Shown here one piece after another: positions 9,237 through 16,493 of a DNA stretch of 64,000 nucleotides. The first letter of the stretch is position 1; each line of letters begins with the position of its first letter. Source of the DNA: Ricordea florida (Eukaryota; Cnidaria; Anthozoa; Corallimorpharia; Ricordeidae); NCBI GenBank assembly GCA_949710005.1, contig OX453272.1, positions 5,989,173 through 6,053,172 of the forward strand, in the 5' to 3' direction. The notes beneath the pieces are model-generated. The model was not told where the DNA came from, made no database searches, and saw only the letters and a list, made by a program, of their open reading frames with translations. The position numbers were made by a program, and so were the translations under genes.

Positions 9237-10129
9237 CCGCCGTGACCGAAGGTAGCTTTTACATGATTTTACCGAGCAATACCGCGACAACCAATAATCA
9301 AACCAACAGACCGGGGAACTATACTATCGAACTTCCCGAAAGACTTTATATGGATGCATCCTGGAGCGTGGCACTCGTCAATCTTATTTATGTCAATCAC
9401 TATGCCGAAGGCGAGGGTGCTTACATTGTCTACGTGGTGATACAAGATGATGATGATGATGACCCCCTATACGACGATCATTTTCATCTAGGAAGAAAGG
9501 GTGCCACGACGACTGGGGCCATTTTCCAGATCATTCACGATGAACTCAGCATGATTGCGAATCTAATCCGCGTGAACCTTGACGACTACGTGACCATCGA
9601 AAATAATCCGGAAACAGAAACAGTGTCCATGATTGAATTGAAGAAGAAAACAAGATTGGGATTCAGTATCCCTCTAGCTAAAGTGCTTGGATTCCTTTCA
9701 CCCCAACTGAGTCTCAGAAGTTACCAATACATTGAAGGCAAAAGTGGGAATAGCAGAGCCCTTTTGACCCAAGACCGTCTCATGTTACCCGAACGAATGG
9801 ATGCAACCGCGCACTTCATGCCTGAACACAAAGTGAATTTGAGTGAAACGGCACGGTACAAACCTCGCAACCTATTTGTGTATACGGATATCGTGGAACC
9901 TCATCCTGTGGGCAACATCAATGCGAATCTACTGAGAGTCGTTCCGGCGATTTCCAAAGAACCGGTGGTGAATCAAGATTTTGTGATACCCATGTATTTC
10001 AACTTGTCTCAAACACACATTAATTCTATCAGTATCCTCATAGCAGATGACGCAGGACAAGAAATTCCATTTGTAGACTCTGCTATCCAAGTCACGTTAC
10101 ATTTCAGAAGAGACCGACTACCTCATTAA
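9233..10129 (+). CDS. LPSN-family putative structural protein 4
   Basis: ATG 9233 overlaps the previous stop as ATGA. The 298-residue protein keeps the family signature (GSFYMILPSNTATTNNQ, IELPERLYMDASWSVALVNLIY, closing IQVTLHFRR) but is the most divergent of the four. It has an Asp-rich insertion of six residues near residue 75 and a shared RLGFSIPLAKVLGFL block that is closer to copy 1 than to copies 2 and 3. The LFVYTDIVEPHPVGNINANLLRV segment corresponds to the YIYSD...VGDVRAN block of the others. Intact. Probably structural, function unknown. Confidence 0.65.
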   Translation: MTAVTEGSFYMILPSNTATTNNQTNRPGNYTIELPERLYMDASWSVALVNLIYVNHYAEGEGAYIVYVVIQDDDDDDPLYDDHFHLGRKGATTTGAIFQIIHDELSMIANLIRVNLDDYVTIENNPETETVSMIELKKKTRLGFSIPLAKVLGFLSPQLSLRSYQYIEGKSGNSRALLTQDRLMLPERMDATAHFMPEHKVNLSETARYKPRNLFVYTDIVEPHPVGNINANLLRVVPAISKEPVVNQDFVIPMYFNLSQTHINSISILIADDAGQEIPFVDSAIQVTLHFRRDRLPH

Positions 10130-10206
10130 GTGTCCTTATAACGGATGCCCCAGGACAAGTCATACCATTTGTAGACAGGTCACGTTACGCTTCAGAAGAC
10201 GACTTT
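10130..10206 (+). repeat. Degenerate duplicate of an LPSN gene 3' end
   Basis: The roughly 70 bases after the LPSN-4 stop repeat its 3' end: a frame here reads VLITDAPGQVIPFVD, parallel to the ILIADDAGQEIPFVD just upstream, followed by GTCACGTTACGCTTCAGAAG, which matches the codons for VTLHFRR apart from a deletion of 7-8 bases. It is a relic of a tandem duplication at the gene's end. Confidence 0.7.
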
Positions 10207-10821
10207 ATGAATCCCCCACCTTACGTCATTCCCATGAGACAAGCAGGAGGAGGACCGATCACCGTATTCAGAGGTGCCCCTGTACCGCGTACTCAACGCG
10301 GACATGGTTTAGGAGCTGTATTCCGTAGCATTGGTCGGCCTGTCAGACCCTTGGCCTCGAAAGCGGCCTCGAAACTGGCACCCGTCGCTAAGAGAACGGC
10401 TAAAAGAGTAGCCAAACAAGCGGCGAAAAAAGCACTGAAAACCGGTGTTGCTGTTGCTGGCGATGTTCTTTCAGGAAAAAGGTTAAAGACAGCGGCCAAA
10501 CAAAGAACCAAAGAAACCTTGCAAAAAAGCAAACAAGAGTTGACGGCCAAAGCAAAATCGGCTTTGATGGCCAAAGCAAAATCGGTTTTGGCACCCCCGA
10601 GAAAAACAACAAGAACGAAATCGGCCCCACCACCTAGTAAGCGCCGACGAGTTGCCGGAAGGAGGAAACCAAAGGGCAAAACATTGCAAACAGGAGGAAG
10701 ACGTGTAAGAGCAAGAAGAATGATGAAAGGAACACCCCAAGCAAGACGATTCATGCGTCAACTACGAATGATGCGACGCCAAACGCGGCGTCGTCCTCGA
10801 CGAAGAGACATTTTCGGATAA
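10207..10821 (+). CDS. Lys/Arg-rich core-like protein
   Basis: The 204-residue protein is extremely basic (Lys and Arg dominate from residue 40 onward) and ends in RRQTRRRPRRRDIFG. The N-terminus has PPYVIPMRQAGGGP, then a GHGLGAVFRSIGRP segment and an Ala/Lys-rich helical stretch. The latter two resemble, in general character, small core or membrane-active proteins of adenovirus-like capsids. A short internal duplication is visible (AKAKSAL then AKAKSVL). It sits directly upstream of the MCP gene. Most likely it condenses DNA in the virion; the role is inferred from composition and position. Intact. Confidence 0.6.
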   Translation: MNPPPYVIPMRQAGGGPITVFRGAPVPRTQRGHGLGAVFRSIGRPVRPLASKAASKLAPVAKRTAKRVAKQAAKKALKTGVAVAGDVLSGKRLKTAAKQRTKETLQKSKQELTAKAKSALMAKAKSVLAPPRKTTRTKSAPPPSKRRRVAGRRKPKGKTLQTGGRRVRARRMMKGTPQARRFMRQLRMMRRQTRRRPRRRDIFG

Positions 10822-10834
10822 ATTGACTTCTAGC

Positions 10835-10842
10835 TATAAAAA
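10835..10842 (+). promoter_or_regulatory. TATA box of the capsid gene
   Basis: TATAAAAA lies about 50 bases before the MCP ATG (10884), in the short gap after the core-like gene, at the right distance for a TATA-driven start just before the ATG. Confidence 0.5.
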
Positions 10843-10883
10843 CCTATCATTTGAGATCAGGAAACGACGACGACAACATCATC

Positions 10884-12587
10884 ATGAATTTAGAGCAAAG
10901 TCCTAAACACTATGCCTCAGGGCATGGTGGAAATTCTGCTTTGGAATTGTTCGAGTTACCACCTACTGACACATCGGTCCTAAGTGCTCGTTGGCAACCG
11001 TATCATCCCGAAGCAAGAATTCAGCGTGGGAGTCCCATTGAATTCAACATTGAAACAACGCCCGACTACATTGACCTGTCCAAGTGTTACATTAAATTCA
11101 AGGTCAAAGTCACCAAAGAAAATGGCGATAGTCTTGATGACAAGAAATGCATCCCAGTCAACAATTTCATGCACAGCATCATCAAGCAGATGTCCATCAA
11201 GCTCAACAACACCCTGGTCACTCAACAAAATGACACGTATGCCTACAAAGCTTACATTGAAAATTTGCTGAGTTATCCGAGCGACAGCGCTGAATCGTAC
11301 ATGACCTGTGTGTTGTGGTACCTTGTGTCGCGTTCTAGCGCAGCGTTCAACCAACACACGTAGCTAATAGTCTTTCCGTGTTTAATGGTGAAAACTATGA
11401 CAAATAAATAAGTACAAATAATGATGGCTAACAGAAAGAAAACAAGTAGAAACGAAAATACAGCAGAAACAGCGGGCTGAAAGTAAAACTTACGTTTGAA
11501 ATCCCTGTAAGGCGAACCAGAGAAAGGTATAAATGAAACGTAACGAGACTGTAAACAGCTAAACTACATACGCGTCTGTTCGAGTGCGACCACGAGGTCT
11601 CGTCCGAAAAGTCCTGGGGATAAAGTGAGACCCAGGGCCTCCCTGATTAAACTCAACAAAAACGTCATTTCAGGAAAGTCACACCTTGATGAAGCAGGAA
11701 AATTTGAACTAACAGAAACAACCGCCGCTACTGCTGGTGCGGAAGTTGATAACTTGAAAGCAAGACAACTGTTCACTGATACAAGCAAGATCGTGCAAAT
11801 GCAAGGCACTCCGGCCCATGCTCTGTTCCACACAGACAAGTACCTGGTGGGAAATGTAGACATGAACATACGCATTGACATAAACTCGGAAGCCTTTTGT
11901 CTCATGTCGGTAGCTGGTACAGAAAAACTGAAAATCGTGGATTGTGAATTCATGGTGCGTTATGTGAAAATCAGTGATTCCGTGCGTTTGAGACACCTGA
12001 ACATCATGACAGGAAGAGGGGTACCACGACCCTTACCCGCTCTGTACCATTTGGAAAGAGGAGATGTGCAAGCCTACAACATTGCTTCAGGACAAGCCAG
12101 CTTCCAGAAGAATGATCTGTTCTTGGGCAAAATACCCCGACGTGTGGTGGTGGGGTTGGTACGAAACGATGCCTACGTGGGTAACAAAGGTCGCAACCCC
12201 TTTAATTTCCAGCTGTATGGTCTGAAATCATTGAAGCTGTTAGTCAATGGAGAAGAATATCCAAGCCCTGCTATTGAGTTGGATGACAATGGTAATGTGA
12301 ATGGTTACAATTCACTGCTGTTAGGAGGTGGAACCATGCACCGAGGCCCTGGTCTGCAAATAAAACGAAATGATTGGTCTGAAGGATTTGCCCTGTTCAT
12401 GTGGGACTTAACTCCAGACGGAAGCGGGGCTGCCTTTCACATGCATCCAGAGTACAGAGGACAAGTCACCATAAAAGGTGTGTTCGTAGAACCCACCGGC
12501 ACAGTGTTCACGTTGATTGTCTACGGAGAGTATGTGGACGTCATGGAAATTGATGCGAACAAGAACGTGACCTATGACCTGGCCTGA
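10884..12587 (+). pseudogene. Major capsid protein (double jelly-roll type), split by an insertion
   Basis: This is the capsid shell protein of the Polinton/adintovirus type. ATG 10884 (MNLEQSPKHYASG) is preferred over an upstream TTG. The 5' part (to 11325) has the conserved N-terminal features (ALELFELPPTDTSV, GSPIEFNIETT, DLSKCYIKFKVKV, NNFMHSIIKQMSIKLNN, YAYKAYIENLLSYP). The 3' part (from 11684) continues with a DTSKIVQMQGTPAHALF...DKYL block, FCLMSVAGTEKLKI, and a C-terminal half with PRRVVVGLV, NPFNFQLYGLKSL and GYNSLL. Without the intervening 358 bp plus one 5 bp duplicate the frame would be continuous at about 446 residues, a normal size. The insertion brings in a stop at 11361-11363. 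It belongs with the core-like gene upstream and the protease and ATPase downstream. Confidence 0.88.
11326..11683. mobile_element. Insertion with solo-LTR features in the MCP gene
   Basis: The 358 bp segment starts TGT and ends ACA and is flanked on both sides by the same 5 bases, CCTTG (11321-11325 and 11684-11688). A TG...CA boundary with a 5 bp target duplication is the signature of an LTR; no internal retroelement region is present, so it would be a solo LTR. A TATA-like TATAAAT (about 11528) and an AATAAA (about 11404) lie inside. Its base composition, stops and lack of coding fit non-viral DNA. Alternatives are another small transposon with 5-6 bp duplications. A spliceosomal intron does not fit, because no AG is available at the 3' boundary. 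Confidence 0.7.
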
Positions 12588-12592
12588 ACACC

Positions 12593-13157
12593 ATGTTGCA
12601 CACCAACGAATTGAAGATATTAAGTATGCGTGATCCGTGCATTGCTTCGACATTTCTGGGGGTTTTTCCAAGCGATCGATTACCCAAACGAATCCGCACG
12701 TATCCCGCTTCCCTCATTGCCAATACAGATCCTGCCAGTCAACCAGGACAGCATTGGATTGCCATGTATTTCCCAGACAAGACCCAAAACGAATTTTTTT
12801 GATAGCTACGGACTGCCGCCCACTTTTTACACGGATGCTTTCACCAAGTACTTGGCCAAAGGAAACAAAAGAACCATACGCAGCAAGAAAACCCTGCAGT
12901 CCCTCAATTCGTCCGTGTGTGGTTATTATTGCCTTTATTATTTGTATTTTCGAAGCAGAGGCAAGAGTTTAAAAACCATCGAACAATGTTTCACCCCGAG
13001 CAATAAGCAAGCCAACGACAAGCACGTGGAAGCGTTTATCAAACATCATTTGTCACGTCGTCGTCGTCGTTGTTGTCGTCAAACCATGCGTGACATGGCT
13101 TGTAATCAATGTAATGTGTCAAGAAAACAATGTTGTAGTAATCGTTGTAGAAAATAA
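12593..13157 (+). pseudogene. Adenain-type (C5) cysteine protease, frameshifted in a T run
   Basis: This is the maturation protease expected to cleave virion precursor proteins. The first part (ATG 12593, five bases after the MCP stop) carries the catalytic His in PGQHWIAMYF. The frame stops at TGA 12800-12802 just after a run of seven T (12794-12800), and the family similarity continues one frame over with an Asp-Ser-Tyr-Gly block directly after the run. The active-site region SLNSSVCGYYC puts the Cys at 12918-12920 with a Gln seven residues before it, the spacing of the C5 family. The C-terminus is an Arg/Cys-rich tail (residues after about 13060) ending at TAA 13155-13157. One surplus T explains the break. 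This could be a true mutation or a homopolymer base-call error. Confidence 0.82.
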
Positions 13158-13158
13158 A
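13153..13158 (+). terminator. Poly(A) signal overlapping protease stop
   Basis: AATAAA spans the TAA stop of the protease frame (13155-13157). Confidence 0.45.
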
Positions 13159-13189
13159 AAAGTGGAAGGTGAACCCAAGATTCATTTGT

Positions 13190-13852
13190 ATGTGTGCAAC
13201 CATGTCATCCGTTTACGACGAACCCATGTTTAAAACACCATGCAGCATGATCATTGCGGGACCCAGCCAATGCGGAAAAACCACGTTCACTAGACAATTA
13301 TTACGGCATGCCGGACAGATTTTTGACCGAGCCCCTAAACGCATCGTCTACTGTTACGGAGAACCTCAACCGTGTTTTCAGGAAATGCAACGAGAAGGGA
13401 TTCACTTTCATAAAGGCATCCCTTCAAACATCCACATGTTATTTCCTCGTCATCAAAGACCTGGTATTTTGGTGTTGGATGATTTGATGCGCGATTGCGG
13501 GGAGGATCAACACATTCTGGATCTCTTCACTAGAGGATCTCATCACAACGATGTGACTTGTATCTATTTGACGCAAAATCTATTTCCACCAGGCAAATAC
13601 GCGCGCACCATTTCTCTCAACACGCATTATGTGGTGGCCTTTAAGAATCCAAGAGATGCGGTGGGTGTTCGCAACTTGGCACAACAAGCTTATCCTGGAC
13701 GTGTCCCTTTTATCATGGAATGTTTTCACGATGCGACGAACAAACCGTACGGTTACCTCTTGTTTGATCTTCATCCATCGTCTCCCGATGATCTACGTCT
13801 TCGCACCGACATTTTAGAAGGACCAACCATTATTTACAAAGAAAATAAATAA
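13190..13852 (+). CDS. FtsK/HerA-type (A32-like) genome-packaging ATPase
   Basis: This motor would drive DNA into preformed capsids. ATG 13190 is the first ATG of the frame; ATG 13202 (MSSVYDEPMF) is an equally good start. Walker A is GPSQCGKTT at about residues 24-32 and Walker B is ILVLDDLM near residue 95, followed by a conserved FTRGSHHNDVTCIYLTQNLF segment with the sensor-type Asn/Gln typical of the A32 family. The length of about 220 residues is normal for Polinton ATPases. It follows the protease after a very short gap, completing the MCP-protease-ATPase morphogenesis block. AATAAA (13844-13849) directly precedes the TAA stop. Intact. Confidence 0.93.
   Translation: MCATMSSVYDEPMFKTPCSMIIAGPSQCGKTTFTRQLLRHAGQIFDRAPKRIVYCYGEPQPCFQEMQREGIHFHKGIPSNIHMLFPRHQRPGILVLDDLMRDCGEDQHILDLFTRGSHHNDVTCIYLTQNLFPPGKYARTISLNTHYVVAFKNPRDAVGVRNLAQQAYPGRVPFIMECFHDATNKPYGYLLFDLHPSSPDDLRLRTDILEGPTIIYKENK
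13844..13849 (+). terminator. Poly(A) signal at the ATPase stop
   Basis: AATAAA abuts the TAA stop (13850-13852) of the ATPase gene. Confidence 0.45.
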
Positions 13853-13896
13853 GTCACGTTAGACTAATCAATATCATTTGTTTCCACTGCGTCATC

Positions 13897-14892
13897 ATGG
13901 CAACGTGGCCTACCGATGAAGAAGGGCGTTTACTGACCTTAGGCGTGGACGATTTCGCTACCCAAGAAATTTTCGAGGAAATACGGGCAGCAAGTAGCGC
14001 TGCCAGTGACGAGTTTGATGCCAATCGATATTTTCGTGACAGCTTTGGAGATTCGGCAGTCAACCGTTCTCTACAACAAGAAGCATCTGCACCTCTAGGT
14101 TTTGATCCTTTGACAGCTTCTGTCGCGAGCACCTTTGGATTTGGAGCCCCTGCCGGAACACCACCCCACTTGAGAAACATTTCTTCCACCGGTGTAGGGT
14201 TAGCTTCAGCACCTACAAGACCTCAACAACCAAGTAGGGTCGGGCGCAAAGGAACACCGCCAACGGGACCGCTTCGTTCACCCCGATTGACAACATTACG
14301 AACACCCCCACGTAATATTGGAGAGGTAGGAGTAGGAGTCACATCACGCACCACGTCCGTTGTCACCCGGACCGGTGTTCCGCCAGTTCAGCTACCCCCA
14401 GCACGTTCCATTGGAGAGGCAGGTGTAGGCTTTTCATCACCCATCACTCTCATTTCACCCGGTCCAACAGGGCCTCGACCTGCTACACCTCTCGGAACAT
14501 CCACACCTATCGCTCCAAGAAGAACAACGCCAAGACGACTGCGAGGACAGCGAATACAACAACAACGACAACAACGTCGTATTCGAAGAATTCGTCGTCA
14601 AACACGTCCTCCTCCTCCAACTGAAACAGGAGCGCGACGTGACGCCGCAAGGTCAGCCAGTGAAACAGGAACGCGACGTGACGCCACAAGTTCAGCCAGG
14701 ACACGTGTACGACGAGTACGTGCTACTCCACGAACTCAACAAACCGTACAAAATCTACAACAACAAGCCGACGACGCAGTCAGAGAAGGACGTATTGCTG
14801 CAGTGACCGAAACAAGAACCGTCACAACCACCTACAAAGGAGCCAATCAACAGCCTCGAGTCACTCGAGTCTCTACACGTCAAACGCAATGA
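13897..14892 (+). CDS. Disordered Pro/Thr/Arg-rich virion-protein candidate with a repeated motif
   Basis: This is a 331-residue ORF from ATG 13897. The first 75 residues are acidic and probably helical (DDFATQEIFEEIRAASSAAS); the rest is low in hydrophobics and rich in Pro, Thr, Arg and Gln, hence probably disordered. A 12-residue motif occurs three times: RNISSTGVGLAS, RNIGEVGVGVTS and RSIGEAGVGFSS. A second short duplication (ETGARRDAARSAS then ETGTRRDATSSAR) lies further on, after an Arg/Gln-rich stretch. I do not recognise the family. The position among capsid genes and the short repeated motif suggest a cement, linker or DNA-binding virion protein, with the repeats possibly binding a capsid subunit; this is inference. 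Confidence 0.6.
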   Translation: MATWPTDEEGRLLTLGVDDFATQEIFEEIRAASSAASDEFDANRYFRDSFGDSAVNRSLQQEASAPLGFDPLTASVASTFGFGAPAGTPPHLRNISSTGVGLASAPTRPQQPSRVGRKGTPPTGPLRSPRLTTLRTPPRNIGEVGVGVTSRTTSVVTRTGVPPVQLPPARSIGEAGVGFSSPITLISPGPTGPRPATPLGTSTPIAPRRTTPRRLRGQRIQQQRQQRRIRRIRRQTRPPPPTETGARRDAARSASETGTRRDATSSARTRVRRVRATPRTQQTVQNLQQQADDAVREGRIAAVTETRTVTTTYKGANQQPRVTRVSTRQTQ

Positions 14893-14930
14893 ATCAAAAA
14901 ACGGTTTGATCGTTTGCATCAGTCGCAACG

Positions 14931-15344
14931 ATGTGTCAAGTAGATAACAACGACGATAAGAGCTGTCAGGTTAAAAACGTGTTGCTCACCACGTTATTGA
15001 CGCTACCCAGTCAAAGCGAGCAACTCGAGCTGTTGAAAATGGCAACCCTCGATGAATTGGATGTCATCTCCAATTCCTGCATCAATCTTCTAACCACCAT
15101 CTTCGGATTAGAAACTCGCATGGCTGATAGAATTTGCAAGTACAAGGAACTTCTCTATTGGGAATACCTGCAAGGTCAGCAAGAAGAAGAAGACGATGAC
15201 GAAGAATTTTCTTCCTCCGTAGCCACACCACTACCACCACCGCCACCAGCACGACCACCAGTCAAGAAACGTAAAACCTCCTCTGCCACCACGACTACCA
15301 AGAAGAAGAAGAAAACAAGCCAGAACAAGAAAACAGAGAGTTAA
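14931..15344 (+). CDS. Small helical protein with acidic and Lys-rich tail
   Basis: This 137-residue protein starts at ATG 14931. Its central region (LKMATLDELDVISNSCINLL...CKYKELLYWEYL) follows the same pattern of helix-forming residues as the next gene's ATKGQIDMLSEISLNLL block, so the two appear to be diverged paralogues. Unlike that neighbour it has no hydrophobic C-terminal segment; instead it carries an acidic stretch (EEEDDDEE), a Pro run and a basic tail (KKRKTSS...KKKKKTSQNKK) that could act as a nuclear localisation or DNA-binding segment. Function unknown; probably a minor virion or regulatory protein of the element. Confidence 0.55.
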   Translation: MCQVDNNDDKSCQVKNVLLTTLLTLPSQSEQLELLKMATLDELDVISNSCINLLTTIFGLETRMADRICKYKELLYWEYLQGQQEEEDDDEEFSSSVATPLPPPPPARPPVKKRKTSSATTTTKKKKKTSQNKKTES

Positions 15345-15381
15345 AAAACAACAAGCACACCTTGATTGCAACCATTCAAGC

Positions 15382-15732
15382 ATGGAACGTTTAGGAAGAA
15401 ACGCGGATTTTTTACGGCGCTTTATACGTGCCAAAGTGCCTGAACGTAAGCGTCTCGTCCAAAAAGCGACCAAAGGTCAAATCGATATGTTGAGCGAAAT
15501 CTCTTTGAACTTGTTAAAAGGAGTCATTCCGTTGAAACGTCCAGTATTTTTGAAATTGAAACGCGAAGCCAACAAGATCAGATCCTTGGCCAAGAAAAAA
15601 GCATCCGTCAAACAAAGGAAACGCATCTTAAATCAACGTGGTGGATTTTTAATCACACTGGCTTCCATTCTAACCCCGGTCCTGGTAGGTTTAGCAGCCG
15701 AAGAAGCGGTGAGACATTCCCGAGGAGAATAA
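15382..15732 (+). CDS. Small basic protein with C-terminal GGFL hydrophobic segment
   Basis: The 116-residue protein begins MERLGRNADFLRRFIRA. It has a conserved GQIDMLSEISLNLLKGVIPL block, a Lys/Arg-rich helix (LKREANKIRSLAKKKAS) and then RGGFLITLASILTPVLVGLAAEEA, a Gly-led hydrophobic segment able to lie in or across a membrane. I recognise this layout from small ORFs common in Polinton- and adintovirus-like elements, located near the capsid genes. The basic plus hydrophobic design recalls membrane-active small core proteins of adenovirus-like capsids; the exact role is not established. The stop is embedded in AATAAA. Intact. Confidence 0.65.
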   Translation: MERLGRNADFLRRFIRAKVPERKRLVQKATKGQIDMLSEISLNLLKGVIPLKRPVFLKLKREANKIRSLAKKKASVKQRKRILNQRGGFLITLASILTPVLVGLAAEEAVRHSRGE

Positions 15733-15733
15733 A
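15728..15733 (+). terminator. Poly(A) signal overlapping a stop codon
   Basis: AATAAA contains the TAA stop (15730-15732) of the GGFL-type gene and is followed three bases later by a TATA box for the next gene. Confidence 0.45.
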
Positions 15734-15735
15734 AG

Positions 15736-15742
15736 TATAAAC
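15736..15742 (+). promoter_or_regulatory. TATA box of the 15775 gene
   Basis: TATAAAC lies 39 bases before the ATG at 15775, directly after the previous gene's poly(A) signal. Confidence 0.4.
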
Positions 15743-15774
15743 GTAGACATATTGGTAACATTTTCCACAACACC

Positions 15775-16350
15775 ATGGCTCGTGCAAGACGTATGGCCCT
15801 CGTACCAGAGGATGTTCTCTCGACTATGGCACAAGAAAAAAAAATCAACACATCTCCGTTCATCCGTTCCTTGGCCAACATGGACATCGAAATAAAAGCT
15901 ATCCTCGATGATCCTAGCATTCCGTTGGATAGAAAACTGGCCCTTTACGATAACATCATGAACCGTTACAAAGCTGTGTTGGCACAATACCGAACACAGA
16001 TACCTGCAGTACGCATTATCAGACCCAGACCCCAAAAGAAACCGCGAAGAGGACGTCTTCCGTTTGCCACACCCGTGGGTACAGCGGCTCTTCCTGACGC
16101 CATCACAACAACCATAGACGATGCAGCATTACCCATCACACCTGTGGTGGAACAACAACAAGATGATTTGGAAACGTTTGTCATGCCACCGACTCCGCCC
16201 ACCACCGTCACTCCAAGAAAACAGGCTATTTCAAGATTACCCCGATCCAGGCGGATTTTCAGTTCTGTTATGACAAGATCCAAAAAGAAAAAAGAACAGG
16301 AAGGAACCGGTTTATACAGGTTAATGAAACGACGTTGGATTCGCTACTAA
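15775..16350 (+). CDS. Uncharacterised small element protein (MALVPEDVL family)
   Basis: This 191-residue ORF runs from ATG 15775. The N-terminal half contains RRMALVPEDVLSTM, then LANMDIEIKAILDDPSIPLDRKLALYDNIMNRYKAVL, a helical block of a kind I associate with uncharacterised ORFs in cnidarian Polinton-like elements. The second half is Pro/Arg-rich and ends in a basic stretch (RSKKKKEQ...LMKRRWIRY). No catalytic motif is visible. Probably a virion-associated or DNA-associated protein. A TATA box precedes it. Intact. Confidence 0.6.
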   Translation: MARARRMALVPEDVLSTMAQEKKINTSPFIRSLANMDIEIKAILDDPSIPLDRKLALYDNIMNRYKAVLAQYRTQIPAVRIIRPRPQKKPRRGRLPFATPVGTAALPDAITTTIDDAALPITPVVEQQQDDLETFVMPPTPPTTVTPRKQAISRLPRSRRIFSSVMTRSKKKKEQEGTGLYRLMKRRWIRY

Positions 16351-16410
16351 AAAAAAACAAACAAAAAAACAGGAAACAAGAACCGGTTTATACAGGTTAA
16401 TGAAAACAGG
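16303..16410 (+). repeat. Short direct repeat at a gene end
   Basis: The last coding bases of the preceding gene, including GGTTTATACAGGTTAATGAA (from about 16310), recur about 75 bases downstream in the untranslated gap. This is a partial tandem duplication of the gene's 3' end, like the one after the LPSN cluster. Confidence 0.7.
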
Positions 16411-16436
16411 AAAACAACTGGTTTTCTTTTCAAACG

Positions 16437-16445
16437 TATAAAAAA
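16437..16445 (+). promoter_or_regulatory. TATA box of the GRF-finger gene
   Basis: TATAAAAAA lies 57 bases upstream of ATG 16494 in an otherwise non-coding gap. Confidence 0.45.
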
Positions 16446-16493
16446 GAAGCAACGAGTCCATCGGATTATCATTTCTCCTCCACAACACGAACG

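Noticed and set aside
10293-10754. Antisense ORF in the core-like gene
   Set aside because: A shadow of the Lys/Arg-rich coding strand; hydrophobic composition is a by-product.
11326-11683. Spliceosomal intron in the capsid gene
   Set aside because: No placement of the boundaries within the duplicated bases gives an AG acceptor, and TG...CA plus a duplication fits an LTR better.
11544-11683. Open frame running into the 3' capsid half, as a native N-terminus of a second gene
   Set aside because: The bases before 11684 lie inside the inserted segment and encode nothing like the capsid family.
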